Assembly: GCA_900315765.1 (NCBI GenBank)
Contig: ONAK01000006.1
Coordinates: 1-62,090, forward strand
DNA length: 62,090 nucleotides
Origin: an uncultured Prevotella sp.
GTDB taxonomy: Bacteria > Bacteroidota > Bacteroidia > Bacteroidales > Bacteroidaceae
Direction of reading: 5' to 3'
Notes under the pieces: generated by a model
Databases searched by the model: none
What the model was told of the DNA's origin: nothing
Seen by the model: only the letters and a program-made list of their open reading frames with translations
Program-made: the position numbers and the translations under genes
Part shown: positions 59,952 to 62,090 of the stretch, one piece after another
Position numbering within the stretch: position 1 is the stretch's first letter
Layout of the letters: each line of letters starts with the position of its first letter

Positions 59952-60404
59952 TCAATTTTTACATTTTTCGCTAAATGCCAGTGCATATACTTTCATTTGT
60001 TTCACCATCGCCAGCAGTCCGTTACTGCGGGTTGGCGACAGGTGCTCTTTCAGTCCGATTTCTTCGATAAAATAGAGGTCGGCATCCAGGATCTCCTGTG
60101 GAGTATGGTCGCTCAGCACGCGTATCAGCAGCGCCACAATACCCTTCACTATCAGCGCATCGCTCTCGGCACTGAAGTGAATCACATCCACTTCTTCACC
60201 TTTTGCATTTTCACCTTTAACCAGGTCGGCCTGCAGCCACACACGACTCTGACAACCATCAATCAGGTTCTGCTCGGTCTTGTATTTATCGTCCAGCGGC
60301 TCCTGCTCGTTGCCTAAGTCAATGAGCAGCTGATACTTATCCATCCAGTCGTCGAAACCACTGAACTCCTCTATAATCTCATCTTGTATTTCGTTTATTG
60401 TCAT
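59952..60404 (-). CDS. sufE: SufE family iron-sulfur cluster assembly protein
   Basis: 150 residues from the ATG at 60404. The active-site cysteine is Cys51 in LIDGCQSRVW, the same position as in E. coli SufE. It accepts sulfur from SufS and stimulates cluster assembly. Residues near 62-70 (VKGENAKGEEV) lie over a degenerate TTCACCTTT repeat (60195-60220). Promoter TAATTTTG at 60423-60430; nrdD follows after 23 bp. Confidence 0.93.
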   Translation of the reverse strand: MTINEIQDEIIEEFSGFDDWMDKYQLLIDLGNEQEPLDDKYKTEQNLIDGCQSRVWLQADLVKGENAKGEEVDVIHFSAESDALIVKGIVALLIRVLSDHTPQEILDADLYFIEEIGLKEHLSPTRSNGLLAMVKQMKVYALAFSEKCKN

Positions 60405-60422
60405 AGCTCTGATTTTTGCCTG

Positions 60423-60430
60423 CAAAATTA
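60423..60430 (-). promoter_or_regulatory. Bacteroidetes -7 box (TAATTTTG) for sufE
   Basis: TAATTTTG on the minus strand, 18 bp before the sufE ATG; may also serve nrdD and nrdG. Confidence 0.6.
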
Positions 60431-60497
60431 ATAAATTTCCCCTATCCCACCAAACATATCCCATATTAAAATGCGTTAATTATTTGCCCCAATTTTG

Positions 60498-60953
60498 TTA
60501 CGCGTTGATAAACAGCACCTTGTGCCGATTCCCTCTAAAACGCACTGCAAAATGCAGCCAAATGGCTCCAAATCTGTTTCTTTCAACCAACAGTTCGTCG
60601 AACTCCTGCTGCGATTCGTCGGCATAATCCAGCAATATTGCTGCGTAGCGAATCACCTGCTCAAATCCCGTCACTCTTATATCGACCGCACAGCCCGTAA
60701 GGTGGTTACTATTGCTGGCTCCGCCAACCGCACGGTTAAGCTGTGGCGAGCGATAGCCCGAGTTTATCACGATGGGCCCGCCCGAGCGTTCACGCAACAC
60801 CTCAAGCCACTGGCACAGGTGTTTCATATTGGCTATCGCCTCGTGCGTGGGTACATTATATATATTAGGGTGACTCCCACTCTTTGTAAACTCCCCGAGC
60901 AAAAAATGCTCGGAGAGTTTTGCATTTGCATTTAATTGAATTATCTTTTCCAT
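60498..60953 (-). CDS. M15 family D-Ala-D-Ala carboxypeptidase-like endolysin
   Basis: 151 residues, no signal peptide. Peptidase_M15_3 features: NSGYRSPQLNRAVGGASNS, zinc motif H-x3-C-x-V-D (HLTGCAVDI), and WLHFAV near the end. Proteins of this size occur as phage-type lysins or in small modules with DUF3987 proteins in Bacteroides/Prevotella genomes. The start region contains a strong hairpin (60888-60920). No holin or phage structural gene is present. Cuts wall peptides by family knowledge. Confidence 0.85.
   Translation of the reverse strand: MEKIIQLNANAKLSEHFLLGEFTKSGSHPNIYNVPTHEAIANMKHLCQWLEVLRERSGGPIVINSGYRSPQLNRAVGGASNSNHLTGCAVDIRVTGFEQVIRYAAILLDYADESQQEFDELLVERNRFGAIWLHFAVRFRGNRHKVLFINA
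60888..60920 (-). other. Hairpin within the early codons of the M15 peptidase gene
   Basis: 14-bp arms AAACTCCCCGAGCA / TGCTCGGAGAGTTT (one wobble pair) with a 5-base loop, lying over codons ~12-22. It could affect translation. Confidence 0.7.
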
Positions 60954-60977
60954 TTTAATTTTTAAATTGTTGCATTT

Positions 60978-62090
60978 TTACATTTGAGAACTGTATTTCC
61001 TGCTCTTTTCAAAACTGTGCTCTGTGCGCTGTGCGCAGTAGCCGCGATTGGTCCATGTCCTAATCATGTGCATAGTGTCACGCCTGCTGGCATTCTTACC
61101 TTGCTGCTGACGAATGCGGATAGCATCTTCGAGCGTAAACACATCGGGCAACAACTCCAGCATATTTTGAGGACCACGAGAGCCAATGCGCTCGCCTACT
61201 CGATTTGCAGCTTCGATGTCCTCGCCAAAGAACTGCATCTTGCACCATAGGTCGTACTGCAGACTCCAACGCACAAAGTCCTCAATGTTCTTTTCCCATT
61301 GGTTACCATTGGCCACATAAAGCACGCAGGCCTTAAGCCAAGCTATTACGATGGCACGATGGCTTAAATTCCAATAGGTCTCGTCTTGCGACAATCGGGC
61401 AAACTCAGCGCATTCTTCCTGCAGCTTCTTGGCCAACTTGAATGCCTGCGGACAATCAACCCTGCCGCGAGCGGCAACAAGGTTGTCGATGTAAGGTTTA
61501 AGTTCCTCATCGAATGCGGAATCATATTTTCCGTAGATGGGCTGCTCGGCACCAATCTCCATTTCGGGGATAGTGCAGAAGTTGATACGGCTAATAGGTC
61601 CATCAGTCAGCACCTTGCTGAAGAATCTTCTGCCTTTCTGAATAGTGGTACACGCGTTCCAATTAAAGCGGCACTTAGGGCGAGCTGTTACGCTCTGAGT
61701 ACCTACGCGAGTCTGTCCGAACTCGGCACCTGGGTCGAAGGCTAAGCACATCAGTTGGAAGTGCTGCTTGCCAGTCTGCCCCTTCAGCTGCTCAAACAAG
61801 TCAATCTCGTTCAGTTTCACGTAAACAAAGTGTCCTCCTGTTTATCCTTGTTAGCACCCTTCTTCTGACAGTCCTTCTTCCATTCCGCCTCGCGCCGGGT
61901 GTTCTCCTCGTCACGACGTTTTATGTCGGCCATAATGTGGCGAATAGGCTCGTCAATACATCCCTTACCAGCGCCCGTGTGCGCCATCAGGCAGTTCATC
62001 AGCGTGGCCTCATGAGGCACATAGTCGGTGTACTCAAACGATACCTCTTTCAGGTGCGTTCCAAGCGGCGGAAACACCGCATGCGCCACT
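60978..62090 (-). pseudogene. DUF3987 family protein, split by frameshift with internal deletion; 5' end outside window
   Basis: The upstream frame (62089 to 61817) encodes AHTGAGKGCIDEPIRHIMADI, where the P-loop has Gly after Lys, and ends after KKGANKDKQEDTLFT. A second frame (about 61841 to 60978) continues TGGHFVYVKLNEIDLFEQ and runs through the typical FDPGAEFGQTRVGTQSVT and DGPISRINFCTIPEMEIGAEQP to the C-terminus. The join lacks roughly 25-30 residues seen in relatives. DUF3987 proteins belong to primase/helicase-like modules of mobile elements. It is likely inactive unless the break is an assembly fault. Confidence 0.75.

Noticed and set aside
60498-62090. Prophage
   Set aside because: Only a lysin-like M15 gene and a broken DUF3987 gene are seen; no integrase, capsid, portal or terminase gene in the window. 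A mobile-element remnant is the most that can be said.

Overview
The window looks like a chromosomal segment of an anaerobic Bacteroidales species, most likely Prevotella or Segatella. The reasons are many promoters of the Bacteroidetes form TAnnTTTG (often preceded by a TTG/TTTG element about 19-20 bp upstream), Oar-like TonB-dependent receptors, a class III ribonucleotide reductase, the methylerythritol (dxs/ispG) isoprenoid route, Bacteroidales-only families (DUF4294, DUF4831, DUF6492) and a secreted nuclease ending in the short C-terminal segment common on exported Prevotella proteins. I saw no rRNA, tRNA, CRISPR array or intact insertion sequence, and no gene-free stretch longer than about 280 bp.

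Left part (1-16.9 kb) is a cell-surface glycan and LPS region. Two LtaS-like phosphoglycerol-type transferases and a lipid A type acyltransferase precede a plus-strand run pepM-ppd-phnW-cytidylyltransferase-licD-GT90-GT11-DUF6492. Together these should make 2-aminoethylphosphonate (AEP), activate it as CMP-AEP and attach it to a glycan. A minus-strand set (GT2, rffA-like sugar aminotransferase, a GT87 protein fused to a SUMF1 domain) and a plus-strand GtrA-GT4 pair add further sugar steps.

Middle part (16.9-47.6 kb): an outer-membrane helix-hairpin-helix protein, DUF4294, dxs-trkA-trkH, manA, then a minus-strand glyS-FKBP lipoprotein-ATPase-DUF4435 set whose last two genes resemble the ATPase/TOPRIM pairs of PARIS-type phage defence. 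Next is a locus of two Oar-like receptors, an OB-fold/BACON lipoprotein and a secreted endonuclease I, which could be an extracellular nucleic-acid utilisation system. Housekeeping genes obg, adk, hpt and nnr follow, then DUF4831 and a peptide-degradation operon (lrp, C26-M19 fusion, M28).

Right part (47.6-62.1 kb): three tandem FKBP isomerases (periplasmic, lipoprotein, cytoplasmic), a sirtuin, an operon with rpoN, a PAP2-like protein, purE and ispG, a histidine acid phosphatase, nrdG and nrdD, sufE, and a fragmentary mobile-type module (M15 peptidase and DUF3987). Both nrdD and the DUF3987 gene are broken by an apparent internal deletion that also shifts the frame.

The most unusual theme is a set of short tandem-repeat families (7-9 bp units) and a 31-bp palindromic element. 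They sit at gene junctions and also inside reading frames, where they supply part of a lipoprotein signal peptide, the linker of a protein fusion, stop and start codons, and in-frame inserts in ppd, ispG and two glycosyltransferases.
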